Source: Akebia trifoliata
Lineage: Eukaryota; Streptophyta; Magnoliopsida; Ranunculales; Lardizabalaceae
NCBI GenBank assembly: GCA_017979445.1
Contig: CM030715.1
Coordinates: 9,168,187 to 9,232,186 of the forward strand
Direction: 5' to 3'
DNA length: 64,000 nt
Of the stretch, positions 34,546 to 44,782 are shown in pieces. The notes beneath the pieces were generated by a model. It was not told the origin of the DNA. It saw only the letters and a program-made list of their open reading frames with translations, and did no database searches. A program made the translations under genes and the position numbers. Numbering within the stretch: position 1 is the first letter of the stretch; every line of letters starts with the position of its first letter.

Positions 34546-37500
34546 ATGGTTGCCACCGCTGCCACGTCAGCATTCTTCCCTGCTGCTTCGGCATCATCGG
34601 CTAAGGCGTCTATGATGCTTGGTGGAGGATCAGACAATTTAGATCCTCGAGGAATCACTTCCTCGAAACCTGCTTCATCTGGAGGTTTAAAGGTTAAGGT
34701 TAACGCCCAAGCCCCTTCCAAGGTCAATGGGACCAAAGTCGGTTTAACAACACCTATGAAGAACGAGGAAGATACTCCATCGCCTCCTCCGAGAACATTT
34801 ATCAACCAATTGCCCGATTGGAGTGTGCTTCTTACCGCCATCACTGCGATGTTCTTGGCAGCTGAGAAGCAGTGGACGCTTCTTGATTGGAAGCCAAGAC
34901 GACCCGATATGCTTGTAGACCCATTTGGCCTTGGGAGTTTAGTTCAGGATGGACTCGTTTTCCAACAGAATTTCTCGATAAGATCGTATGAGATATGTGC
35001 TGATCGGACGGCTTCCATAGAAACAATAATGAATCATTTACAGGCAGGGGCATAAATATTATCCTTTTAATATTTTTATTTCAAATAAATTGTATGTTTG
35101 TGTGTTTGAGTCCTCATAGACCTGAGCATGTTTAGGAAACAGTTCTTAACCGTGCTAAAAGCTGTTAGGCATAGTTACACAACCCTAACCATAGCTTATT
35201 TTTCCCCAATTTTAACGGATTTATTTTCCGTTGCCGACTTATTGGCCGAACCCCGACTTGGTGACTATGGGTACAAGTATGTTCGAGTCCTCACAGACTT
35301 CGGTATGCGCAGGAAACAGCTCTTAACCATGTTAAGACTGCTGGGTTGCTGGGTGATGGTTTTGGTTCGACGCCAGAGATGAGTAGAAGGAATCTGATAT
35401 GGGTGGTCACTAAGATGCAGGTTCTTGTGGATCGCTACCCTTCTTGGTAAGCCTTTCTGATTATTTAGGTTAACTTGTGCAAGGTGTGTCAGATTAGATT
35501 GGTCCCTCCCATTTTCCATGCCCTATCAAGCAAAGCCTTATATTATTTGCATAGACCACTGAAATACTTGAGTCATGAAAATGTTCTTGATACTTAATGT
35601 TTTTCTGTCTGTATAATTTTCACAAATTGTTTATTTCATCTGGAGGATTTAACTATTTGCTTAGTTTTGGCTTTGCAGTAACTACTTTTTACATGTTAGT
35701 ATTGTTAAAATATTTTGGGATCTGGATATTTTTCTGTGACTGAAGAACTTAATATTGGATTTGCATCAACTGCTTTTGACATGCTAATTCTGTCACATTT
35801 TTTTCAAGTATTCATTTGATGGAATGTTGTTTTTGGCCTCAACAGGGCGGATGTTGTTCAAGTAGACACTTGGGTTTCAGCGTCTGGAAAAAATGGTATG
35901 CGTCGTGATTGGCTTGTCCGCGATTGCAAAAATGGTGAAACCCTCACACGAGCTACCAGGTTGGAAATGGCTAGAAGCTTATGATAGTACTAACATTCAG
36001 CAATTGATTGCCAATTTTCTTTGAAGTTCTATTAGATCTATGATCTATCTAGATTTTCATATTTTGGTTAATTGCAATTTCTTTATTCTGGTTTTAAAAT
36101 CAAATGGTCGTTTTCTAAGTATCTTATTGGATTTGTGGTGCTTTTGGCATTCTTTATTTTGACCTCATGCAGTGTGTGGGTGATGATGAATAAAAAAACA
36201 AGGAGATTATCCAAAATACCAGAGGAAGTTAGAGGAGAATTAGAGCCTTACTTTATGGATTGTGCCCCTGTTTTGGATGATGATAGCAGGAAACTACCAA
36301 AGCTTGATGACGGCACAACAGATTATGTTCGAAAGGGTTTAACTGTAAGCCTTAGTTTGGGGAAAAAATCAGGAAAATAAAAATTTATTCTTGTGGATAA
36401 TATAGCAATGTATATTTCATATATTAAAAATATTATAACCAACAAAGGATTGGTAAGATGCCCAGGACCATGCCTCAGGAAGCAGAGGTCCTGACTGACG
36501 TCACCCCTTGTTGGCCACCACCCTGGAGCTTTAAAAGGCCAGGTACACAAGGCACATGCTGGAAGTGGTGACGGGCGTGTCCATGGGTTTAGTCGGACTA
36601 AGTCTGGACTCCCATGTATCAAAACAAATATATTATAAATAATATTATTTTTCAAAGGTTTGTGAATAAGTCATGTTTAATCGCCGGTTGAAAGAATTGT
36701 GAATTAATTACGACTTTTTCAAATAATTGGAGAATTTTTTCACTATGTTTGTAACTCAGCTCACATTTTTATATCTAACAATGACCTGTATTCCAAAATT
36801 GCAGCCTCGATGGAGTGATTTGGATGTCAATCAGCATGTGAACAACGTCAAATATCTTGGCTGGATTCTTGAGGTAGACCTTGCCAAGCAACTTTCTTTT
36901 TCTATTATTATCTTTTTGGGTGTCTTGCAATCAGATATATGGTGCATTTATTTTTCCTGGAAGGATGGGTTGAGACCAGTAATTTCTGGTTCTTAGCTCT
37001 GTAAGGAAATAATTTACTATGAATAGATCACAAACTAAATGGTAGCCATGAGATTTTATGACCGGCGTTCACGTGTTCAGAGGCAACTATGTTTTTTCCC
37101 CAAAATTCTGAATCACATCTTTTGCTTTTTTGAAAGATTTGGAGTTCTGTTCATCCTAATTCATTCTTAGATGTCGAAAATATGATGTAAATATTTTTTA
37201 ATTAGCCATACGATTTAGACTATGATATAGGCATGTGTCTTCTTGTCCATTACACAGATATGGAGCGTCTAACAGGATGCCTTTGAGAATCCCAAAATGC
37301 ATGGACCTTTATGTGCACCATGTGGCACCTGATTATGTTTTGATAGGTATAGGGTTAGTGGTTAGCAAATGAAGTTGGGTTCAAGGGGGTTTGAACCTAT
37401 GACGTGAGAACGACACACACTCCACGTGTCTTACCACTTAATGATAATATCTGCCTGCATCACTTAGGGTGCTTTATTGGTTGCTCAATTTATGTACTCT

Positions 37501-40500
37501 AGTTTGCCCAATGATTGCTCTTGGTAGAATGCATGCCTCCATTTTATTTATAGGTGATCTGTATGTTCTAGGGTACAATTTTGCATGCATACATTCAGAG
37601 TATGCAGGCTAATGTGGAACAACTAGAGATTCTTGTACGATCTTGAAATTATTTAAGTAGAGTAACGTAGCTTCACACAATTAAAATACTGCCCTCTATA
37701 TATTTAAAGATTCAGAACGAATGCACATTACTGATATGAAAGGTGGGATGCTTCAATTCTCCGCCCGCCCGCCCTCCCTCCCTCTTTAATGCAACTACTT
37801 CCAACAATAGTACCAAGTTTTAAAAAACATGTCAATTCCCCTTCAATGGAATCGTCCCCTGACTACTACAGCCATATCATGTCTCTTTACACCAAAAGTA
37901 TGATGAATCATTAGTAAGATAGTGGAGACTAGGGATACAATAGGATTCAAGATAGTGCAGAGTGGATACCTTACTAGCTTTCTATATTGGTCTTCCCCAT
38001 GGAGCATGATACAAAAGCCAGTTAATCTGTGACTTGGTCATTGAAGGGATCAATCAGTGCCATAGCTCATGGAAAGTTAGTTTATCGAATTGGTGACAAT
38101 CGTCCTCGATAAAAAGCATCCTTGCCGGTATCCTGATTTGGTTGTCATCCCCTTTCTCTATCCCTAGAAGGTGGAAGGGAGATTGGAGAAGTTGATTAGG
38201 GATTTGTTTTGCAACGACAAATCAGGAAAGTGTAAATTCCACATGGTTAAGTGGAAAGTAATTTGTACTTGTAAGGATCAAGAAGGTTTAGATATTAACA
38301 ATCTCTAGGAAATGAATGTGACGTTGCTTGGACATTCGTCGTGGAGGTTTGGGATGGACAATCGAAGGTCAAGGCAAAATTTGGTTGGGAAGGCAAGGGT
38401 TTCAAAAGGGTTGTTTGGATGTGGAGTTTTTTTTTTTTTTTTTTGTGGATGCGGAGCTTAGAATCTCCCCAAATTTAGAAAAAATAAGTATCATTTAGGG
38501 CAGGGATAGGCAATAGAGACCAGTTTTAGGATTTTAGTTGGTGTGGCCAATCAGCCATACAAGGTTAGTTTCTTGGCTTATATTTTGTCTTATCCATGAA
38601 ACAAATTCTCAATTGTGAAATTCAAGAGGCATTTTTTGTGTTCTTTAGTATTATTATTATTTGGGGAGAGGTGGAGGGGGGGAATCTCTTTTGTGGATGC
38701 CAAGAAAGTGCTTTGGAGATTTGCTCCGTTCACAATCTGTTGGGGGATTTGGAAAGAGTGGAATAGTAGGTGTTTTGAAGGAAGGGTAGAGGAAGCCTCA
38801 ACTGTGTCTTTTTCAATCCTTTCTTGTTTGTTTTATTGGTGTAAGGTGTTTGTTGAGTTTAGGGGAGGTTTTTTTTTTTTTTGATGATTTTGTTCCTAGA
38901 TGGGATTGGATCTGTTCTATTCCTTTTACTTAGTTTAATTCCTTTGTAACCTTTAGTTGGTCTTCTCGATCAGTTTATCAATAAATTTTGTTACCTATCA
39001 AAAAAAAAGTTTGTGGGTTCGTGGAAAGAGAGAATCTTTCCAGAAGATCATCATATCTACAGTGGTGAATTTTACCCTTTAATCAAGTATAACTCTGAGA
39101 TCAATCTTGGCTGAGCAAATCAACTTTCTCTCCTTCCTTGCTTGTTATCTTCTCCCTAAAGCACTGGTGTGGTTCCTGTCAAAGTGTCTTCAATGCCTAA
39201 ATTAGAAACAAATTAGCACTGGAAGAAAACTCACGCAATCCAAAAGTCAGCCGCACTACCATCTCTTCTCTATTTATAGGGATCCTCCCCTTCTTGCCTC
39301 GATTTGGCAGTTTCCTTGTACCACGTTTCCTTTCATTCTTCATGGAGATTTTTTCCATAATTTTACGAATCTTTCCTTGTCTACTTCTGAGTTTTTGCTG
39401 AAGGTTACATCCGCACGTTGCTTCTGTTAGAAACCCTACAATCCCAGACGGGACTGGTTCCTGCCTGGGATCCCAGCAGAGCCATGTAAGCATGTGCGCT
39501 GCCTGTCACCTACAATCTCAGCCTGCTTTTTCTCCAAGGGTCTTTCCTGAGCCAGGACTGGATGATCTCTTATCATATGACATCATATAGACACTTGTAT
39601 GGATTATATCCTTATCACATTTTACCCTATACAACATTGATTTTGGGAATTGTATTTTATTGGAGTAAGAAGTTTGGGGGAATATTTTTCGAAGATTTGT
39701 TATTTAGATGTTGGCTTGTAAGCCTGAGTGCTAAATTATGATCCTTTGGTCATTTTCTGTGCAGTGATTGATCACGGTCAAGGTGACCATTGTAGCTGGC
39801 TTTTTCAATAATAAAAGTTCATACTTTTCAAAAAAATGTAAGAAAGAATTTTGTCACTTTCCATTCATAAATAGTCCCCACATATCATCCTCAAGACAAG
39901 CAACGTTCAAAGGGTCATTGAGCCATTTTACCTGTTTTTGACGATCTGCTTGTAACTGGTGGTCCATTGAGTTGCCTTGATCGCATCTTTTGTTGAACTT
40001 GATTATTAAGGTCTGTAAAGAATCTGCTTGTAACTGGTGTTGGTGACCCATTGAGTTGTCTGGATCATGGCTTCAGTTGAATTATCAAATTCTGTATAGA
40101 TTCAGACTCTGGAAACCCTAGACCCAATAGACTGAAAGAGTTAGTTTTACAAGACCTTTTGATTCTTTTTAATACAAGTCAAGTTTCCCTGTGTTTTTTT
40201 ATTTGACCCAGAGATATTGGAATGCTTATGACATAATTTGGTATTACGCTGCGTTACTTATAGAGCTGTAGGATAAATAAATAAAAAAAGAAGGAAAGAA
40301 GGATTTTACGTTTGCTTCTTGTCTCCTTTATTTATTCTACATTTTTTTTTTTATTATTTAATTTTCCATTAAAGAGATGGATATTGCTGTGTTGCAGAGT
40401 GCTCCTCTCTCCATCTTGGAGAGTCAGGAGCTTTCAGGCATAACCCTGGAGTATAGGAAGGAATGCGGGAGGGATAATGTGCTGCAGTCCCTCACTGCAG

Positions 40501-40673
40501 TCTGTGGTGGTGGTGGTGGTGGTGGCTCTGAGGAAGAAGTTGGTGGGGTTGAGTGTAACCACTTACTCCGTCTTGAGAGTGGGGCTGAGATTCTGAGAGG
40601 ACGGACCACATGGAGGCCTAAGCACTCCAACAACCTTGGGACTATGGGTCATATTCCGGCTGAGAGCATGTAA
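34546..40673 (+). CDS. Acyl-acyl carrier protein thioesterase FATB, plastid
   Basis: FATB hydrolyses saturated acyl-ACP, mainly palmitoyl-ACP, in the plastid stroma and releases fatty acid for export. Coding exons: 34546-35043, 35313-35446, 35846-35959, 36173-36344, 36805-36873, 40398-40673. Together they give 1263 nt, 420 residues plus stop, the usual FATB size, and all phases agree. Residues 1 to about 60 are Ser/Ala-rich (transit peptide). Residues 92-110 form the hydrophobic WSVLLTAITAMFLAAEKQW segment, and the acyl-ACP thioesterase double hotdog follows. The catalytic set is present: Asp313, Asn315 and His317 in DLDVNQHVNN, and Glu351-Cys352 in KECGRD. Oddities are a GC donor after exon 1, a pseudo-exon in that intron, seven Gly from a GGT repeat (residues 366-372) and a 3.5-kb last intron. 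Intact and probably functional. Confidence 0.97.
35044..35312 (+). other. FATB intron with non-canonical GC-AG ends
   Basis: The exon ends MNHLQ at CAG (35041-35043) and the next bases are GCAGGG, not GT. The acceptor is TATGCGCAG at 35304-35312. Reading on past the CAG gives Ala-Gly-Ala and a TAA, so splicing must occur here to join NHLQ to ETALNHVK as in other FATB proteins. Confidence 0.85.
35103..35167 (+). repeat. Decayed duplicate of acceptor and exon-2 start in the FATB intron
   Basis: Aligns without gaps to 35280-35344 at a distance of 177 bp (TGTTTGAGTCCTCATAGAC against TGTTCGAGTCCTCACAGAC). It includes AG at 35134-35135 followed by codons ETVLNRAKSC and then TAG, against ETALNHVKTAG in the true exon. 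Using it would truncate the protein. Confidence 0.85.
36450..36610. other. GC-rich segment in FATB intron, unidentified
   Basis: A block of about 160 bp with markedly higher GC content than the surrounding AT-rich intron, including CACCCCTTGTTGGCCACCAC and a self-complementary AGTCGGACTAAGTCTGGACT. It looks like a small insertion, but I do not recognise its family. Confidence 0.4.
37330..37455 (-). mobile_element. SINE-like fragment in the last FATB intron
   Basis: On the - strand TTAAGTGGTAAGACACGTG resembles an A box and AGGTTCAAACCC (37386-37397) matches a polymerase III B box. No clear tail or flanking duplication. Confidence 0.45.
38150..39008 (+). mobile_element. 5'-truncated LINE (L1 type) in the last FATB intron
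   Basis: The frame around 38170-38360 reads RLEKLIRDLFC, FHMVKWKVIC, QEGLDINNL, a stop, then EMNVTLLG and SWRFG. This matches the end of plant LINE reverse transcriptases (EKLxRDFLW, KFHLVxWxxVC, GGLGIRNL, NxALLGKWLWRF). The frame from 38615 reads LWRFAPFTICWGIWKEWNSR, then CFEG, the usual C-terminal zf-RVT region. The element ends with ATCAATAAATTTTGTTACC and a short A tract at 39000-39008. Frameshifts and stops make it inactive. Its insertion explains part of the intron length. Confidence 0.85.
39943..40100 (+). repeat. Direct duplication of about 78 bp in the last FATB intron
   Basis: TCTGCTTGTAACTGGTG, then CCATTGAGTTG and GTTGAA recur at 39943 and 40021 with moderate divergence. Just upstream, TTCAATAATAAAAGTTC and an A tract (39806-39838) resemble another retroposon tail. 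Confidence 0.6.
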
Positions 40674-40945
40674 CACCCATCCCATCTAGTCTATCTATCA
40701 GATAAACGGACAGATAGAGAGACCTCTTGTTTCTGTTTCCCAAATAGCATGTGTAGAATATTGCTTGTGTGCCCCCCACCTCAGATAATGCTTCTCCCTC
40801 CAATTTGTTTCTTCTACTTTTTAAATCTCTCTCTCACTCTCTCTCTCTCTCTCATTGGAAGCATGTATGTAATTAGTTCTTTCTATATATATATATATTT
40901 TTTCTCCTTGGAATGACATGTTTATTTGTTGTAATGAATTTGACA
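40674..40945 (+). other. FATB 3' untranslated region
   Basis: Starts after the TAA at 40671-40673. It contains a CT repeat (about 40830-40854) and a (TA)n run near 40890. Several AATGAA/TGTAATGAAT words near 40930 could act as poly(A) signals; the exact end is not visible. Confidence 0.5.
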
Positions 40946-41342
40946 GAAGATAAATTATTGAGCAATGGTAGTATTTTCTTTCCCCCTCAAAACTTTCATC
41001 ATAAGAGGCTCAAAGTATTGATAAATTATTTTCATCATTGTCTTGGCCCTTAACATTTATCCTTGTAGTTGAGAGAAGGCTCTGGCAACTATTGAAATAA
41101 TCCCCAAGGACAAAGAATTTGTCCGATTGGGTTTTTATTGGATCTCAATATTTTGATCTTGGGACGTACTGATTTATAAATACTGTGAAGTATATACTTA
41201 CATTTTATTTTACTGTAGACATTGTTGATCCAGAGCTGATCAGATGGTTATCAAAAATCAGTTCTGATCCGAAACAGGGACAGAGCTGATCAGATAGGTT
41301 ATCAAATCAATTCTCTCTCTCTCTCTCTTTATATATATATAT
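40946..41342. other. Downstream spacer of FATB
   Basis: Contains a direct repeat of CAGAGCTGATCAGAT plus GGTTATCAAA (41231 and 41281) followed by (CT)n and (TA)n. No gene seen. Confidence 0.45.
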
Positions 41343-41695
41343 AGTTGGGGTCAAGATCGGTAGATACAAAGTTATAATGTATTTTGTCTTATATGGGCAA
41401 AAAGATTCGGAATGGGCTGATTTTTTGTGAAGATGATTTCAATGGTAAGAACATCTTTGTAAAAAATCAGCTCATTCTAAAACTTCTAATCCCATCAAAT
41501 GTGATTTACAAAAATTGGTCGGTTCGAAGTTCTTCAACTTGTAAACATAGGGTTAAAAGTTCAGAATAGACTGATTTTTAGTGAGGATGACTTCCTCACC
41601 ATAGAGATCATCCTCACAAAAAAATCAGTCCATTCCGAATCTTTTTGACCATATAAGACAAACACATTGTAGCTTTTATGTGTACCGATCCTGAC
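41343..41695. mobile_element. (TA)n-associated hairpin MITE, copy 1
   Basis: Flanked by TA repeats on both sides. Ends pair GTTGGGGTCAAGATCGGTAG with the reverse complement of GTACCGATCCTGAC. Inside are two separate hairpins built on GAATGGGCTGATTTTT...AAAATCAGCTCATTC and a single-copy centre (GATTTACAAAAATTGGTCGG). The frame at 41384-41569 is a translation of these hairpins. Confidence 0.8.
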
Positions 41696-41707
41696 AATAT
41701 ATATATC

Positions 41708-42040
41708 AAACATTTTGGCAAAACATAAACATGGGTTAGAAGTTTTAGAATTGGCTGATTTTTGGTGAGGATGATATCTACGGTGAGAAGATCATCATCA
41801 CCAAAAATCAGCCCATTACAAAACTTCTAACCCCATCAAAAATGGTTTTAAAAAAATGGATGGTCCACGATTTTTCAACTTGTAAACATGGGGCTAGAAG
41901 TTTTGAAATGGGCTGATTTTTGGTGAGGATGATCTCCTCACCGTAGATATTATCCTCACCAAAAATCAGCCCATTCCAAAACTTCTAACCCATGTAGGAC
42001 AAAAATGGTTGGCTAAAATGTTTGGTGCTGAACGGGACCT
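41708..42040. mobile_element. (TA)n-associated hairpin MITE, copy 2
   Basis: Right end GGTGCTGAACGGGACC before a (TA)n run; the left end is shortened and starts in CAAACATTTTGGCAAAAC. Two GGGCTGATTTTTGGTGAGGA hairpins surround the centre ATGGATGGTCCACGATTTTT. Confidence 0.8.
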
Positions 42041-42067
42041 TTTATATATATATATATATATATATAT

Positions 42068-42446
42068 GGGTCCCTTTCAGCAACAAACATTTTGACAAAC
42101 ATTTTGGCAAAACATTTTTCAAAACATGGGTTAGAGGTTTTGGAATGGGCTGATTTTTGGTGAGGATGATCTCTACGATGAGGAGATCATCATCACCAAA
42201 AATCAGCCCATTCCAAAACTTCTAGCCCCATGTTTACAAGTTGAAAAATCGTGGACCGTCCATTTTTTGTAAACCATTTTTGATGGGTTAGAAGTTTTAG
42301 AATGGGCTGATTTTTGGTGATGATGATCTCCTCACCGTAGAGATCTTCCTCACCAAAAATCAGCCCATTCCAAAGCCTCTAACCCATATTTTGAAAAATG
42401 TTTTGCCAAAATGTTTGTCAAAATGTTTGTTGCTGAACATTTCCCT
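42068..42446. mobile_element. (TA)n-associated hairpin MITE, copy 3
   Basis: Complete, with ends GGGTCCCTTTCAGCAACAAA and (reverse-complemented) AGGGAAATGTTCAGCAACAA. Two hairpins and the GGACCGTCCATTTTTTGTAA centre, with TA repeats on both sides. Confidence 0.85.
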
Positions 42447-42466
42447 ATATATATATATATATATAT

Positions 42467-42845
42467 GGGTCGGGTTCCTGCAACACACATTGCGACACAC
42501 ATATAGACAACGTGTTTGTCTTATATGGGCAAAAATATTTGGAATGGGCTGATTTTTTGTGAGGATGATCTCTGTGATGAGGGGATCATCCTGGCAAAAA
42601 ATCATCCCATTCCAAAACTTGTAACCCCATCAAAATTGATTTACAAAAATTGGACGGTCTATAATTTTTCAACAAAAATTGGACGGTCTAGAAATTTCAT
42701 AATGAGTTGATTTTTGGCAAGGATGATCTCCTCACCACAGAGATCATCCTCACAAAAAATCAGCCCATTCCAAACATTTTTGTCCATATAAGACAAAACA
42801 CGTTGTCTATATGTGTGTTGAAATGGTTGTCGTTTGAACCTGACC
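42467..42845. mobile_element. (TA)n-associated hairpin MITE, copy 4
   Basis: Ends GGGTCGGGTTCCTGC and (reverse) GGTCAGGTTCAAACGAC. The centre carries a local duplication of AAAAATTGGACGGTCTA. It is nearly the reverse complement of copy 5, which follows after a (TA)n spacer. Confidence 0.85.
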
Positions 42846-42868
42846 ATATATATATATATATATATATA

Positions 42869-43247
42869 GGGTCAGGTTCAAAGGACAACCATTTCTACAC
42901 ATATAGACAACGTGTTTTGTCTTATATGGGCAAAAATGTTTGGAATGGACTGATTTTTTGTGAGGATGATCTCTGTGATGAGGAGATCATCCTTGCCAAA
43001 AATCAGCTCATTATGAAACTTCTAGACCGTCCAATTTTTGTTGAAAAATTATAGACCGTCCAATTTTTGTAAATCAATTTTGATGGGGTTACAAGTTTTG
43101 GAATGAGATGATTTTTTGCCAGGATGATCCCCTCATCACAGAGATCATCCTCACAAAAAATCAGTCCATTCCAAACATTTTTGCCCATATAAGACAAAAC
43201 ACGTTGTCTATATGTGTGTAGAAATGGTTGTCCTTTGAACTTGACCC
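42869..43247. mobile_element. (TA)n-associated hairpin MITE, copy 5
   Basis: Ends GGGTCAGGTTCAAAGGACA and (reverse) GGGTCAAGTTCAAAGGACA. It shares with copy 4, in the opposite direction, the same duplicated GACCGTCCAATTTTTG centre, so the two form one 780-bp palindrome around (TA)n. Confidence 0.85.
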
Positions 43248-43269
43248 ATATATATATATATATATATAT

Positions 43270-44191
43270 GGAAATGTTCGGCACAAAACATTTTGACAAA
43301 CATTTTGGCAAACAATTTTAAGCCGTTGGATATGAGGAGATTGAACGGACGAGATTCAATCTCCTCGATTTAACGTATAACTTATACGTTTTCACTTAAT
43401 TACAGTGCCATCATTCTACTTTCGCTTATTTAGTGTCACCTCCCTCTCTTACTATAAAAAAAAAAACAGAGAGAATGAGACTCTCATTCTCTCTCTCTCT
43501 CTCAAACCCTCCCTCACGCTGTCGACAGAACTTGATAGATGAGGATAGAACCCTCTCTTTCACTCTTTCTCACTCTCTCACTCTATCATTCTCAATCGTC
43601 CGTCCGATCTCACTCTCTTTCACACTTTCTCACGATCTCATTCTTGATCGAACTGAAACCCTCTCTCTCAAAATAAGAGGGTTTGGTGGGTTGATGAAGG
43701 GCAAGTTACAGAACGCAAGGGTGGCCATTCATTGGGCTACTGATTATCTCCTCAAAGCTACTGCCCATCCAAGCACCATTTTTGTTCAGGTGAGAGGGTT
43801 TGAGAGAGGGTTCTATTGAGTTTCGTCGAGAGAGAGAATGAGAGAGTTCTCACTCTCTGTTTTTATTTTTTTTAAAGAGTGCGGGAGGACGTCCAAGCAC
43901 CATTTTTGTTCAGGTGAGAGGGTTTGAGAGAGTGAGAGAGAGCATTCTATTGAGTTCCGTCGAGAGAGAGAGAATGAGACACTTCTCACTCTCTGTTTTT
44001 TTTTTTTTAAGAGAGAGGGAGGACGCACTAATTAATAGAAAGTAGAAGGATGGCGCTGTAATTAACTTAAAAATTTTAAATTATACGTTAGAACGTGTTT
44101 AAGTGAATCTCGTCCGTCCGATCTCTATATATCCGACGTCTCTGAAATGTTTGTCAAATTGTTTGTTACGTTGTAGGGCGCCGAACGGGAC

Positions 44192-44193
<2 letters not shown>
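43270..44193. mobile_element. Larger TA-flanked element with captured gene-like sequence, copy 6
   Basis: Ends GGAAATGTTCGGCACAAAAC and (reverse) GGGTCCCGTTCGGCG belong to the MITE family. The subterminal part differs: about 170-bp arms with TTAACGTATAACTTATACG, AGTGCCATCATTCTACTTTC and CGGACGAGAT on the left, mirrored on the right. It carries a frame (43433-43819) whose stretch KLQNARVAIHWATDYLLKA and STIFVQV loosely resembles the start of a universal-stress-protein (USP) domain. This stretch stops at CAG/GTGAGAG, a plausible splice donor, and its end is repeated at about 43888-43930. It looks like a gene piece picked up by a transposon; the parent gene is not proven. Confidence 0.65.
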
Positions 44194-44235
<42 letters not shown>

Positions 44236-44237
<2 letters not shown>

Positions 44238-44616
44238 GAAATGTTCAGCACCCTAAGTTTTACCACACACTTTAACAAACGTTTTTTGTCCTACATGGGT
44301 TAGAAGTTTTGGAATGGGCTGATTTTTGGTGAGGATGATCTCTATGATTAGAAGATCATCCTCCCCAAAAATCAGCCCATTCCGAAATGTTTAGCCCCAT
44401 GTTTACAAGTTGAAAAATCGTGGACCGTCCATTTTTTGTAAACCATTTTTGATGGGGTTAGAAGTTTTGGAATGAGCTGATTTTTGGTGAGGATGATCTC
44501 CTCACCATAGAGATCATCCTCACCAAAAATCAGCCCATTCCAAAACTTCTAACTCATGTAGGACAAAACGCGTTTGTTAAAGTGTGTGGTAAAACTTAGG
44601 GTGCCGAACGGGACCC
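44236..44616. mobile_element. (TA)n-associated hairpin MITE, copy 7
   Basis: Ends GGGAAATGTTCAGCACCCTA and (reverse) GGGTCCCGTTCGGCACCCTA, with long matching arms through TTTTACCACACACTTTAACA. Two GGGCTGATTTTTGGTGAGGA hairpins and the usual centre. Confidence 0.85.
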
Positions 44617-44629
44617 TATATATATATAT

Positions 44630-44736
44630 CTGGATTAGGATCTATATACACATAAAGCTACTCATAAAGCTACAACGTGTTTTGTCTTGTCTTATATGAG
44701 CAAAAATGTTTGGAATGAGCTGATTTTTTGTGAGGA

Positions 44737-44739
<3 letters not shown>
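44630..44739. mobile_element. Truncated hairpin MITE, copy 8
   Basis: Starts GATTAGGATCTATATACACA and reaches GCTGATTTTTTGTGAGGATG. At that point it passes directly into (TA)n, so everything beyond the first half-hairpin is missing. Confidence 0.65.

Positions 44740-44782
<43 letters not shown>

Noticed and set aside
35128..35382. An 84-codon frame overlapping the start of FATB exon 2.
   Set aside because: It is a shifted frame running through the duplicated acceptor region and the true exon. The FATB frame has clear family similarity and consistent phases.
42360..43311. Several open frames with MGKNVWNGLIFCEDDL-like peptides that look like a conserved protein family.
   Set aside because: They recur on both strands because they are translations of the MITE hairpins. 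No start context, introns or codon bias support coding.
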